A stretch of DNA of 61,111 nucleotides, from positions 1 to 61,111 of the forward strand of contig JAFWDJ010000010.1 in assembly GCA_017513095.1 (NCBI GenBank), read 5' to 3'. The position numbers and the translations under genes were made by a program. A model generated the notes under the pieces. That model worked only from the letters and a program-made list of their open reading frames with translations. It was not told the DNA's origin and made no database searches. Position 1 is the stretch's first letter, and every line of letters starts with the position of its first letter. This document shows, piece by piece, positions 8,678-16,903 of the stretch. Source of the stretch: Clostridia bacterium (GTDB lineage Bacteria; Bacillota; Clostridia; Oscillospirales; RGIG577).

Positions 8678-10447
8678 CTACTTAGTCAGGGGCTCGGCTA
8701 TTATGGTCTTCTGGCGCACGTAATAGACCATGCCGGGCTTTTTGCCCGCCGCGCGCTTTACGTTCTTTACCTGAGTATAATCCACTTCCACCTTGGGCGA
8801 CTTCGACGCGGCGCAGTTTAGGGCCGCGGCGCGCGCGGCGTACATAAGCGTTTCGTCGTCGACGTCGTAATAAGGCGCGCAGATTATGACGTGGGCGCCG
8901 GGGATGTTTTTCGCGTGAAGCCACACGTATTCGGGACGCGCCCACTCGAGCGTGAGATAATCGTTTTGAAGATTGTTCTTCCCGCACAGTATGCGCACGC
9001 CTTTTGGCGACGTATATTCAAGAAACGAGAATGACTGCTTTTTCGGGATTTTTTTCTTATTCTTCCCCTTCGCCTTCGCGCCGTCCGATTTGTTCTGATA
9101 ATAGCCTCCCTCGGTAAGCTCCTCCTTTATCTGAGAAAGCGCGGCGGCGCCGTCTGCGCGGGAGAGCGATTCGAGCACCGTCTCAAGATACAAAAGCTCG
9201 GCGCGCGTTTTCTCTGTCTGCTCGCAAAGATAGCTTTCGGCAGACTTTTTTCTTCTGTACGCCTTATAATACTTCTGCGCGTTCTGAGACGGTGTGAGGC
9301 GCGTGTCAAGCGGTATCGTAATCTTCGGCGCGCCCTCCTTGAAATAATTCTCGGCTGTAAGCTCGTCGTCGCCCTTTTCCATCCGGTAGACGTTCGCGGT
9401 TATAAGGTCGCCGTAAAGCTTTAAGCTCTCGCGGTCGCGCGCGTCTGAAAGCTCCGAAAGCTGAAGATTCAGCTTTTTCGAGGCGCGCTCGATATTGTTT
9501 GAAACGAGCCTGTGAAGCTCCGCCGTGCGGCGCGCGTGAATGTCGGCCTCGTCGCGCGCGGCGTAAAACTCGTCGAGCAGCGCGCAGAACGAATCAAAGC
9601 GGCGCGCCTCGAAGCGCGCGCCGTACTGCGTTATCGCCGTATACGAAAAATACGCGGGCTTATGCGTCTCCCTGTCCGAAAGCATGAACGGCTCCGCCCC
9701 GCCGTGCGCGGCGCTGTAAAAAGCTTCGTGCGCCGCATCCGAAAGCCTCAAAAGCCTTTCGTCGTCCGCTTCGCAAAGCTTGACCCCGAGCATATCGGCG
9801 CGGTACGCTATCTCGCGCGACACTATCGGTGAAAGGCCCGAAAAGCAGTCAAGCAGCGCCTTTTCCGCCGCCAGATTTGAAAAAGCATCACAAAAAAGCG
9901 CGCGTTTTATCTCATCCGCGGAGAGGTCGAGCGCCAAAATCTTGTTCTGAGGCGGCGGCGCCTCGTATTTAAGCTTCGGCAGCACGAGACGCTGCGAGCT
10001 CGTCGTAAGGTCGACGCGCTTCATCGAGTCGATTATTATACCCTTCTCGTCGACGAAAATAACGTTTGAAAAGCGCCCCATTATCTCAACTATGAGGCTT
10101 TTTTGCACCTTATAGCCAAGCTCATCGTAGGCCTCGAAGCGTATCTTTACGGCGCGTTCCACGCCGTCTTGCACAACGTCCGAGATGCGCGCGCCGCCAA
10201 GATGCTTGCGAAGCAGCATACAGAACATCGGCGCGGCAATCGGATTTTCGCGCGAGGCCTTCGTAAAATGAACGCGTGCGCTGTTCGGATTGGAGCAGAT
10301 GAGAAGCCTCCCGGAGCCCTCCTTCGTATGAAGCGATATAATAAGCTCGTCGCGCTGCGGCTGGTTTATTCGCTCCACCCTCGCGCCCGCGCATCTATTT
10401 TTAAGTTCGGCGCAAAGTCCGTAAAGAAAAATACCGTCAAGTGACAT
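8678..10447 (-). CDS. rqcH: NFACT-family ribosome quality control protein RqcH
   Basis: The 589-residue protein starts MSLDGIFLYGLCAELKNRC and has the NFACT-N region with RINQPQRDELIISLH. Next come a helix-hairpin-helix area and a long coiled coil at about 290-430. The NFACT-R domain at about 475-589 has GKNNLQNDYLTL and WLHAKNIPGAHVII. RqcH binds obstructed 50S subunits and recruits tRNA-Ala to add C-terminal alanine tails that mark stalled chains for degradation. It was formerly called fibronectin-binding protein. The ATG follows a CGGGGAT site. It lies downstream of a small unknown gene with a 25-base gap. Confidence 0.96.
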   Translation of the reverse strand: MSLDGIFLYGLCAELKNRCAGARVERINQPQRDELIISLHTKEGSGRLLICSNPNSARVHFTKASRENPIAAPMFCMLLRKHLGGARISDVVQDGVERAVKIRFEAYDELGYKVQKSLIVEIMGRFSNVIFVDEKGIIIDSMKRVDLTTSSQRLVLPKLKYEAPPPQNKILALDLSADEIKRALFCDAFSNLAAEKALLDCFSGLSPIVSREIAYRADMLGVKLCEADDERLLRLSDAAHEAFYSAAHGGAEPFMLSDRETHKPAYFSYTAITQYGARFEARRFDSFCALLDEFYAARDEADIHARRTAELHRLVSNNIERASKKLNLQLSELSDARDRESLKLYGDLITANVYRMEKGDDELTAENYFKEGAPKITIPLDTRLTPSQNAQKYYKAYRRKKSAESYLCEQTEKTRAELLYLETVLESLSRADGAAALSQIKEELTEGGYYQNKSDGAKAKGKNKKKIPKKQSFSFLEYTSPKGVRILCGKNNLQNDYLTLEWARPEYVWLHAKNIPGAHVIICAPYYDVDDETLMYAARAAALNCAASKSPKVEVDYTQVKNVKRAAGKKPGMVYYVRQKTIIAEPLTK

Positions 10448-10472
10448 GTTTATCCCCGATCAAAGAATGATT

Positions 10473-10688
10473 TTAAAACTTCTTCTTATAACACTTATCA
10501 AACGAGCTGTCGAGCGGATTATTGAAACCGCGGTCGCCAAAGTCGTTTTTACTCGGGAGCGACTGCAACGCGGAGCCGTGCGTCGTTATCATCACCGCAC
10601 CGCCAAGATTTTGAACGCGAAGTATCAGGCCGCAATACTCATTGTTGATATAAAGCTGCTTATTTCGGAGTTCGTTAAGCTTTTCCAT
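10473..10688 (-). CDS. Small hypothetical protein, 71 residues
   Basis: The product begins MEKLNELRNKQLYINNEYCG and includes LILRVQNLGGAVMITTHGSA. The ATG at 10688 follows GAGGTGATT at a normal distance; a GTG three codons earlier lies inside that site. I do not recognise a family. There is no signal peptide, membrane segment or metal motif. The C-terminal 25 residues are polar and basic and look disordered. It lies 19 bases after the subtilase stop and 25 bases before rqcH, all on the minus strand, so it may be co-transcribed with either. Confidence 0.6.
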   Translation of the reverse strand: MEKLNELRNKQLYINNEYCGLILRVQNLGGAVMITTHGSALQSLPSKNDFGDRGFNNPLDSSFDKCYKKKF

Positions 10689-10707
10689 CTTAATCACCTC
10701 GGATTAT

Positions 10708-12198
10708 TTATCCGCGCGTAAGCATGGCTGCCGCCTGCGAGCGCGTTATATCGCTCTTCGGCAGAAATTCGCCCTTGTCCGTGCCTGTTATTATCCCGCT
10801 TTCGGTCGCCCATAAGACGGCCTCGCGCGCGTAATCGGAAACGTTTCGCTTATCGGTAAACGAAAGCGCCTCAAAGTCCCCGTCCGCGCTCTCCCCCGAC
10901 AGTCGGTAAAGCATTACGCAGAAATCCTCGCGCGTTATATGCTCGGCGGGATGAAAGCTGCCGTCCGCGTAGCCCTTTACAACGCCGTTTTCATAAGCCC
11001 ACGAAATCGGGTCGCTGTACCACGCGTTTGTCTGGACGTCGTTAAACGAGACGGCTCCGCGCGGGATGCTCTGCCCGCCCGCCTTTCTCTGAAGCACCGC
11101 AGCCGTCATGGCGCGCGTGAGAGGCTCGTCCGGTGAAAAGGCGTCGACGCGCACGCCGTTCATATAGCCGTGGCTCACTGCCTCCGATACGGCGGAATAA
11201 TACCACGCGTCCGTGTTTATATCGGTAAATCCGAGCGTTTTGTCGTTCATCATCTCAACGCAGTACGAAAGCGCGGCTTCGGCGTTGATTATGCCGTAAC
11301 CGTATGCGAAATCATATGCCTGTCCTGTCGGTTTCGTCGCCGTTTTTATGAGTATCCTTCGCACCTGAGCGGGCGTAAGATACGGATTTGTGTGAAAAAG
11401 ATCGGCCGCAAGCGCCGAAACGTAGGCCGTGGAATACGACGTGCCGCTGACGCGCACAAACTCGCCGCCGCCCTGCACCGCCGCCGCGATAATGTCAACG
11501 CCGTTCGCGGTTATCATCACACTTTCGTTGCGCTGCGAAAATGACGCGACGACGCCCTCGCCGTCGACCGCGCCGACGCCTATTACAGTATCGTAGGCCG
11601 CCGGATAATAAAGGGCGCTCGGTACGTTTTCATTGGCGTTGCCCACGGCCGACACCACAACGACGCCGCGGCTCTCGGCGTAATCGAGCGCGGCCTTTAA
11701 ATATTTATTGTCGCCGGCGATGCCCGCGCTTATGTTTATAACGCGGCAGCCGTAAACGTCGACGGCCTCGTAAATCGCCGTGCACATGAGCGGTATCATG
11801 CCGCTCTCAAGCATTTCGGGAGTATCGCTGAAATATACGAGCGGCACGAGCACCGCATATTCGCTTGCCGAGGGCACGCCCGCCGTGCGCCCCGACGCGC
11901 CTATTATAATACTCGCTATATACGTCCCGTGTCCCACAAGGTCGTGCGTGTCGCCGTTTTTAAGGACGTAGTTTCTGCCCTCTAAAATCCTGCCCGAATC
12001 CATGAGGCCGAGCTCGTTTGATATTCCCGTATCTATAAGCGCGATCCTCACCTGATCGCCCGCCGTTTCCTGCGCAAAAAGCGAAACCTCGCTCCCGCCT
12101 TGCTGCGGCGTTTCATCCGAAGCTTCCGCAAAGCCCGCAGCACAGATAATTATCGCAAAGATAAGCGCGAACGCGCTTACGCGAAGTAATCTCGTCAT
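10708..12198 (-). CDS. Secreted subtilisin-like serine protease with C-terminal SLH repeats
   Basis: The 496-residue protein has a signal peptide (MTRLLRVSAFALIFAIIICA..., likely cleaved after AGFAEA). An S8 peptidase domain follows. The catalytic triad is visible: Asp56 in ALIDTG, His90 in GHGTY and Ser254 in SGTSYSTA, with oxyanion Asn187 in VGNANEN. Three SLH repeats fill about 320-496 (TDINTDAWYYSAV, NDVQTNAWYSDPI, TDKRNVSDYAREAV). It should be a cell-wall-anchored protease processing surface or exported proteins. There is little room for a propeptide, since Asp56 is close to the signal peptide. The gene is divergent from clpB. Confidence 0.95.
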   Translation of the reverse strand: MTRLLRVSAFALIFAIIICAAGFAEASDETPQQGGSEVSLFAQETAGDQVRIALIDTGISNELGLMDSGRILEGRNYVLKNGDTHDLVGHGTYIASIIIGASGRTAGVPSASEYAVLVPLVYFSDTPEMLESGMIPLMCTAIYEAVDVYGCRVINISAGIAGDNKYLKAALDYAESRGVVVVSAVGNANENVPSALYYPAAYDTVIGVGAVDGEGVVASFSQRNESVMITANGVDIIAAAVQGGGEFVRVSGTSYSTAYVSALAADLFHTNPYLTPAQVRRILIKTATKPTGQAYDFAYGYGIINAEAALSYCVEMMNDKTLGFTDINTDAWYYSAVSEAVSHGYMNGVRVDAFSPDEPLTRAMTAAVLQRKAGGQSIPRGAVSFNDVQTNAWYSDPISWAYENGVVKGYADGSFHPAEHITREDFCVMLYRLSGESADGDFEALSFTDKRNVSDYAREAVLWATESGIITGTDKGEFLPKSDITRSQAAAMLTRG

Positions 12199-12277
12199 CG
12201 TAGTGTTCCTCTTGAATCTCCTGTGTTACTACCTATTTAATTATAATTCATAGCGCGACGCGTGTCAACAAATCTAT

Positions 12278-12304
12278 TTAGCACTCGACGCGTTAGAGTG
12301 CTGA
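12278..12304 (+). promoter_or_regulatory. CIRCE operator (HrcA binding site) upstream of clpB
   Basis: The sequence reads TTAGCACTC, nine bases, GAGTGCTGA. This is the CIRCE inverted repeat with only one base away from the consensus right arm GAGTGCTAA. HrcA represses heat-shock genes from this site. It lies 100 bases before the clpB start and about 80 bases before the divergent protease start. Confidence 0.93.
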
Positions 12305-12403
12305 TAATTTACATTGCGTTCATAAATTATAGCGCGATTTGAAACAATTATGACCTACAATCTAACCATAAAAGATATTTCTTCTGACAAAGGAGGATGC
12401 ACC

Positions 12404-15001
12404 ATGAATGCACAGAAATTTACTCAAAGATCACTCAAGGCCATACAGGACGCGCAGAGCGTCGTACTGGAGTACCAGAACAACCAGATGGACGAGGAGC
12501 ATCTTTTATATGCCCTCGTTTCGCAGAACGACGGCCTTATAAGGGAGCTTCTTATAAAGATGGGCGTAAGTGCCGACGCGTTAAAGCGCGACACGCTTCG
12601 CGAAATTGAAAAGCTGCCGCGCGTTACGGGCCCCGGACGCGCAGCCGATAAGTTCTACATTTCGGCCGACCTCGACACGCTCTTTGTAGCCGCTGAGAAG
12701 CTGGCCGAAAACATGCAGGACGAATACGTATCGGTCGAGCATCTTTTTTTGTGCCTGCTTGAAAAGCCGAACGCCACGGTTAATGCACTGTTTTCGCGGC
12801 ACAACGTAAAGAAGGATGCCTTCTTAAAGGAGCTTCAGAGCGTGCGCGGCAATGCGCGCGTAACGAGCGACACCCCCGAGGAGAGCTACGACGCGCTCAA
12901 GAAATACGGCGAAGACCTCGTCGAGCGCGCGCGCAATCAGAAGCTCGACCCCGTTATCGGGCGCGATGAGGAGATACGAAACGTTATACGCATACTTTCG
13001 CGCAAATCGAAAAACAACCCCGTGCTCATCGGCGAACCGGGCGTCGGCAAGACGGCCATTGCCGAGGGGCTTGCGCAGCGCATCGTGCGCGGCGACGTGC
13101 CGCAGTCGCTTCGCGACAAGACGATATTCTCGCTCGACATGGGCTCGCTCATCGCGGGCGCGAAGTTCCGCGGCGAGTTTGAGGAGCGTTTAAAGGCCGT
13201 TTTAAACGAGGTAAAGAAAAGCGACGGTCAGATAATCCTGTTCATCGACGAGCTTCACACGATCGTCGGCGCGGGCGCGACCGAGGGCGCGATGGACGCG
13301 GGCAATCTTTTAAAGCCGATGCTTGCGCGCGGCGAGCTTCACTGCATAGGCGCGACGACGCTCAACGAATACAGAAAGTATATAGAAAAGGATGCCGCGC
13401 TCGAACGCCGCTTCCAGCCCGTTTTGGTTGACGAGCCGAGCGTTGAGGATACCATAGCAATACTTCGCGGACTCAAGGAGCGTTACGAGGTATACCACGG
13501 CGTAAAAATACAGGACCAGGCGATAATCGCCGCCGCCACGCTTTCAAACCGCTACATCACCGACAGATTCCTGCCCGACAAGGCCATCGACCTTATAGAC
13601 GAGGCTTGCGCGATGATACGCACGGAGATAGACTCCATGCCCACGGAGCTTGACGTGATACAAAGAAAGATAATCCAGCACGAGATCGAGGAAGCCGCCC
13701 TCAAAAAAGAGGACGACCGCATCTCAAAGGAGCATCTTGCCGAAATACAGAAGGAGCTCTCCGAAATGCGCGCCGAGTTCGACGCGATGAAGGCAAAATG
13801 GGAGAACGAAAAGACCTCGATAGGCAAGGTGCAGAAGCTGCGCGAGGAGATCGAGCGCGTGAACTCCGAGATAGAGATGGCGCAGAACGATTACGACCTC
13901 GACCGCGCCGCACAGCTCAAATACGGCGAGCTGCCGAAGCTTCAAAAAGAGCTTGCCGAGGCCGAATCCGGCGGCGAAGGCGCGGAAAAGCACACCACGC
14001 TGCTTCGCGACAAGGTCACCGAGGAGGAGATAGCAAAGATAATCGAGCGCTGGACCGGCATCCCCGTATCGCGGCTCGTCGAAAGCGAGCGCGACAAGCT
14101 CTTAAACCTCGAGGAAACGCTCCACAAGCGCGTTGTAGGTCAGGACGAGGCAGTCCGCATCGTAAGCGAGGCCATAATCCGTTCGCGCGCGGGCATTCAG
14201 GACCCGAACCGTCCGATAGGCTCGTTCCTCTTCTTAGGCCCCACGGGCGTGGGCAAGACGGAGCTTGCGAAGGCGCTTGCGCAGAATCTTTTCGACGACG
14301 AAAAGAACATCGTGCGCATCGATATGTCGGAATATATGGAGAAGTTCTCCGTATCGCGCCTCATCGGAGCGCCTCCCGGATACGTGGGCTACGAGGAGGG
14401 CGGCCAGCTTACCGAGGCCGTTCGCCGCAAGCCGTACAGCGTCGTGCTCTTCGACGAGATCGAAAAGGCGCACCCCGACGTATTCAATATACTGCTTCAG
14501 GTGCTCGACGACGGCCGTATAACCGACTCGCAGGGCCGCACGGTCGACTTTAAGAATACGATAATCATACTCACCTCGAACTTAGGCTCCACGTATATCC
14601 TCGAGGGCATAACGCCCGACGGCGAGATATCCGAGAGCGCGTCCGCGAAGGTATCGGAGCTTCTTAAGCACACGTTCCGTCCGGAGTTTTTGAACCGTAT
14701 CGACGAGACCGTATTCTATAAGCCGCTCACGCGCGACAACATCGTAAAGATAGTCGACCTGCAGCTTGCCGACGTAAACCGCCGTCTTGCCGACAAGGAG
14801 CTTGTATGCGTGCTTACCGACCGCGCGAAGGAGCACGTCGTAAACGAGAGCTACGACCCGTCCTACGGCGCGCGCCCGCTTAAGAGATACATCCAGCGTC
14901 ACATCGAGACGCTTCTCGGACGCACGATATTAAAGGACGACGTCGCCCCCGGCACGACGCTCACCGTGGACGTCGAAAACGGCGAATTTGTAGTAAAATA
15001 A
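12404..15001 (+). CDS. clpB: ATP-dependent disaggregase ClpB
   Basis: The 865-residue Hsp100 chaperone pulls polypeptides out of aggregates with DnaK. It has the Clp N-domain repeats at about 1-145 and AAA1 with Walker [10 protein letters not shown] and Walker [11 protein letters not shown] coiled-coil middle domain at about 400-520 distinguishes ClpB from ClpA/C. AAA2 has [10 protein letters not shown] and the C-terminal domain [18 protein letters not shown] 12404 is chosen because AAGGAGGA precedes it by the right distance. Eighteen extra in-frame codons upstream lack a site. The CIRCE operator upstream implies HrcA control and induction by heat. Confidence 0.98.
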   Translation: MNAQKFTQRSLKAIQDAQSVVLEYQNNQMDEEHLLYALVSQNDGLIRELLIKMGVSADALKRDTLREIEKLPRVTGPGRAADKFYISADLDTLFVAAEKLAENMQDEYVSVEHLFLCLLEKPNATVNALFSRHNVKKDAFLKELQSVRGNARVTSDTPEESYDALKKYGEDLVERARNQKLDPVIGRDEEIRNVIRILSRKSKNNPVLIGEPGVGKTAIAEGLAQRIVRGDVPQSLRDKTIFSLDMGSLIAGAKFRGEFEERLKAVLNEVKKSDGQIILFIDELHTIVGAGATEGAMDAGNLLKPMLARGELHCIGATTLNEYRKYIEKDAALERRFQPVLVDEPSVEDTIAILRGLKERYEVYHGVKIQDQAIIAAATLSNRYITDRFLPDKAIDLIDEACAMIRTEIDSMPTELDVIQRKIIQHEIEEAALKKEDDRISKEHLAEIQKELSEMRAEFDAMKAKWENEKTSIGKVQKLREEIERVNSEIEMAQNDYDLDRAAQLKYGELPKLQKELAEAESGGEGAEKHTTLLRDKVTEEEIAKIIERWTGIPVSRLVESERDKLLNLEETLHKRVVGQDEAVRIVSEAIIRSRAGIQDPNRPIGSFLFLGPTGVGKTELAKALAQNLFDDEKNIVRIDMSEYMEKFSVSRLIGAPPGYVGYEEGGQLTEAVRRKPYSVVLFDEIEKAHPDVFNILLQVLDDGRITDSQGRTVDFKNTIIILTSNLGSTYILEGITPDGEISESASAKVSELLKHTFRPEFLNRIDETVFYKPLTRDNIVKIVDLQLADVNRRLADKELVCVLTDRAKEHVVNESYDPSYGARPLKRYIQRHIETLLGRTILKDDVAPGTTLTVDVENGEFVVK

Positions 15002-15023
15002 ATCACTGTTTAATGATTACAAA

Positions 15024-15054
15024 AAACTTCCAGTTTCTCACTGGAAGTTTTTTT
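15024..15054 (+). terminator. Terminator after clpB
   Basis: AAACTTCCAG pairs with CTGGAAGTTT around a 7-base loop and runs into TTTT. It sits directly before the promoter of the next gene. Confidence 0.9.
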
Positions 15055-15055
15055 G

Positions 15056-15084
15056 TTGACAACAGCTTTATTATATACTATAAT
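15056..15084 (+). promoter_or_regulatory. Consensus sigma-A promoter for the ThiF-like gene
   Basis: TTGACA at 15056-15061 and TATAAT at 15079-15084 are separated by exactly 17 bases. The match is perfect and lies 44 bases before the start codon. Confidence 0.92.
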
Positions 15085-15127
15085 TCCTATTAAACATATC
15101 TGTTTACAAGTTTTAGGGGGGGTAATT

Positions 15128-15934
15128 ATGGCATTTTCAAAAGAAGAGCTCTCGCGCTATTCGCGCCACTTCGTTCTGCCCGAGATAGGCGTAATTGGGC
15201 AGAAAAAGCTTCTTTCCTCAAGTGTGCTCGTCATCGGCGCGGGGGCGCTCGGCTCCGCTTCCCTCATGTATCTTGCGGCGGCGGGCGTGGGAATGATAGG
15301 CGTAGCCGATTTTGACCGCGTGGAGCTTTCAAATCTTCAGCGTCAGATAATCCATAACACCAAGAGCGTGGGCGAATATAAAACTGAGTCGGCCAAAAGG
15401 GCACTTAACGCGATAAATCCCGGCGTCGAGGTGGTAAGGGTGAACCAAAGGCTCGACGCGGACAATATCATTCCAATCATCGCAGACTATGATTTCATAC
15501 TTGACTGCACCGACAGATTTTCAACGAAATTTCTCATAAACGACGCCTGCGTCATCGCAAAAAAGCCCTTCTCCCACGCAGGCGTAATAAAATTCGGGGG
15601 GCAGAGCATAACTTATGTACCCGGCGAGGGGCCATGTCTTCGCTGCATCTTAGGCGCTCCGCCGAAGGACGAAGGACTCACATGCTCCACCGCCGGAGTG
15701 CTCGGTGCCGCAACCGGACTCATGGGCTGTGTGCAGGCTTCGGAAGCCGTAAAGTACATAACGGGCGCGGGCGGTCTTCTTCTGGGCAAAGTATTCTCCT
15801 TCGACCTGCTCACGCCGAAATTCAGGGTATACGACGGATTTGAGCACTCCGATGAATGCAGGGTATGCAACGGCGCGGAAGCGTCGTTCCTTACGGGCAA
15901 CCGCGCCGAATACGAAGACGACTGCGAGGGTTAA
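15128..15934 (+). CDS. ThiF/MoeB/HesA-family E1-like adenylyltransferase
   Basis: The 268-residue protein has the family opening MAFSKEELSRYSRHFVLPEI. The nucleotide-binding GAGALGSASLMYLAAAGVG is at about 35-53. RQIIHNTKSVGEYKTESA and the catalytic-region LTCSTAGVLGAATGLMGCV follow. Two Cys pairs, CLRC and CRVC, should bind structural zinc. Such enzymes adenylate the C-terminal Gly-Gly of a ubiquitin-like sulfur carrier (ThiS, MoaD) before sulfur transfer. It lacks a fused rhodanese, but one is encoded 11 bases downstream. No ThiS/MoaD gene is in the window, so the pathway (thiamine, molybdopterin or other) is open. AGGGGGGT precedes ATG 15128. Confidence 0.92.
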   Translation: MAFSKEELSRYSRHFVLPEIGVIGQKKLLSSSVLVIGAGALGSASLMYLAAAGVGMIGVADFDRVELSNLQRQIIHNTKSVGEYKTESAKRALNAINPGVEVVRVNQRLDADNIIPIIADYDFILDCTDRFSTKFLINDACVIAKKPFSHAGVIKFGGQSITYVPGEGPCLRCILGAPPKDEGLTCSTAGVLGAATGLMGCVQASEAVKYITGAGGLLLGKVFSFDLLTPKFRVYDGFEHSDECRVCNGAEASFLTGNRAEYEDDCEG

Positions 15935-15945
15935 GGAGGCTCACT

Positions 15946-16254
15946 ATGGAAAGCGAAGTAGATATCTGTGAATTTGTGGAGAACCGTCCCCCCGACGCGA
16001 TACTTCTCGATGTGCGTGAAAAGATAACCTTCTCCCACGGCAACATTCCCGGCTCCGTGAACATTCCCCTCGACGAACTGTCCGAGCTTTACTCACTTCC
16101 GAAGGACAAAAAGATATACGTCTACTGTCAGGCTGATATTTTCAGCAAGGAGGTAGTTTATCTTCTCAGGGATGAGGGGTACGAGGCGTACAATCTCTCC
16201 GGCGGGTACAGAAAGTATCTCCTTGAATACCTCCTTTCAAAAAAGACGCTGTAA
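15946..16254 (+). CDS. Stand-alone rhodanese-like sulfurtransferase
   Basis: The 102-residue protein is a single rhodanese domain. It has LLDVREKITFSHGNIPGSVN and the active-site loop YVYCQADIFSKEVVYLL, whose Cys would carry the persulfide. The end is LSGGYRKYLLEYLLSKK. The ATG is preceded by TAAGGAGG and lies 11 bases after the ThiF-like stop, so the two are co-transcribed from the consensus promoter. It most likely supplies sulfur to the carrier activated by the E1-like partner, replacing the rhodanese domain fused in MOCS3-type proteins. This link is inferred from context. Confidence 0.9.
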   Translation: MESEVDICEFVENRPPDAILLDVREKITFSHGNIPGSVNIPLDELSELYSLPKDKKIYVYCQADIFSKEVVYLLRDEGYEAYNLSGGYRKYLLEYLLSKKTL

Positions 16255-16260
16255 TATTAA

Positions 16261-16287
16261 AGCTGCAGACCCGTGGGGTCTGCAGCT
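16261..16287. terminator. Hairpin terminator after rhodanese gene
   Basis: A perfect 12-bp stem (AGCTGCAGACCC with GGGTCTGCAGCT) closes on GTG. The T tracts on both sides are short, so it may work as a weak bidirectional terminator between convergent genes. Confidence 0.75.
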
Positions 16288-16300
16288 CTTTGCGGGGCGT

Positions 16301-16747
16301 TCACTTTTCGCCCTTTAGCTCATCGCGCACTTCCATGAGTATCTTTCCAAGCTCGTTTCTGCCCTCTCCCTTAACGGTGCCCCAGAATCTGTCGCCATGA
16401 TTATTGCCTTCCTCAAGGTATGCGTCATCTGTATCCAAAAGCAGCTTGGTCAGATCTGTTTGAAAGCTTCTGTTCCTGGTGAATTTATCACGCACCAGGG
16501 TGCGCATTACGTCGATCTTTATCTCTTCCCAATCGGGACGAAGCTTGAGCTTCCTGCCACAGGCTTTTGCTTCTTTGGGCGTAGGACATACCTGAAACGT
16601 TATTCTTTTCTGCATATCCAATGTTTTGGCTGCCTGAAAAGCATGCTCTACAGAAGGAAATATCATGCCTTCATATTCCACTAAGCAGGGATAAAAATTT
16701 GATAAAAACGCATTTTTTCCTCTGAAACTCTTTATTGCTTTAGCCAT
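16301..16747 (-). CDS. NADAR (YbiA-like) family protein
   Basis: The 148-residue protein has the NADAR signature: FRGKNAFLSNFYPC at the start, MIFPSVEHAFQAAKT, and NNHGDRFWGTVKGEGRNELG near the end. Family members cleave N-glycosidic bonds in damaged riboflavin intermediates, and others act on ADP-ribose or NAD derivatives. The conserved Glu-His pair in SVEHAFQA and the Trp in RFWG are present. No riboflavin genes or macrodomain partner lies nearby, so its substrate cannot be assigned. An AAAGGAGTG site precedes the ATG. It appears monocistronic and convergent with the rhodanese gene. Confidence 0.9.
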   Translation of the reverse strand: MAKAIKSFRGKNAFLSNFYPCLVEYEGMIFPSVEHAFQAAKTLDMQKRITFQVCPTPKEAKACGRKLKLRPDWEEIKIDVMRTLVRDKFTRNRSFQTDLTKLLLDTDDAYLEEGNNHGDRFWGTVKGEGRNELGKILMEVRDELKGEK

Positions 16748-16842
16748 CTTTCATACACTCCTTTGTTTTTTTCTATTGTAATAATACCGCGGCGCATGTA
16801 CCAAAATCGGTACATCCGCGCTTTACCGCGGACAAATATTTA

Positions 16843-16874
16843 AGGGAGACCGCTTCATTGCGAAGAGTCTCCCT
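16843..16874 (-). terminator. Terminator after transglutaminase-SLH gene
   Basis: AGGGAGAC and GTCTCCCT pair across a 16-base loop that can itself pair partly (CGCTTC with GAAG). On the minus strand the stem runs into TTAAATATTT. Confidence 0.6.
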
Positions 16875-16903
16875 GTTTAGGCTTGCTTTTTAAATCTTGC
16901 GCC

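Noticed and set aside
13798-14553. Frame of 251 codons inside clpB
   Set aside because: Arg-rich out-of-frame reading of clpB, no initiation signal.
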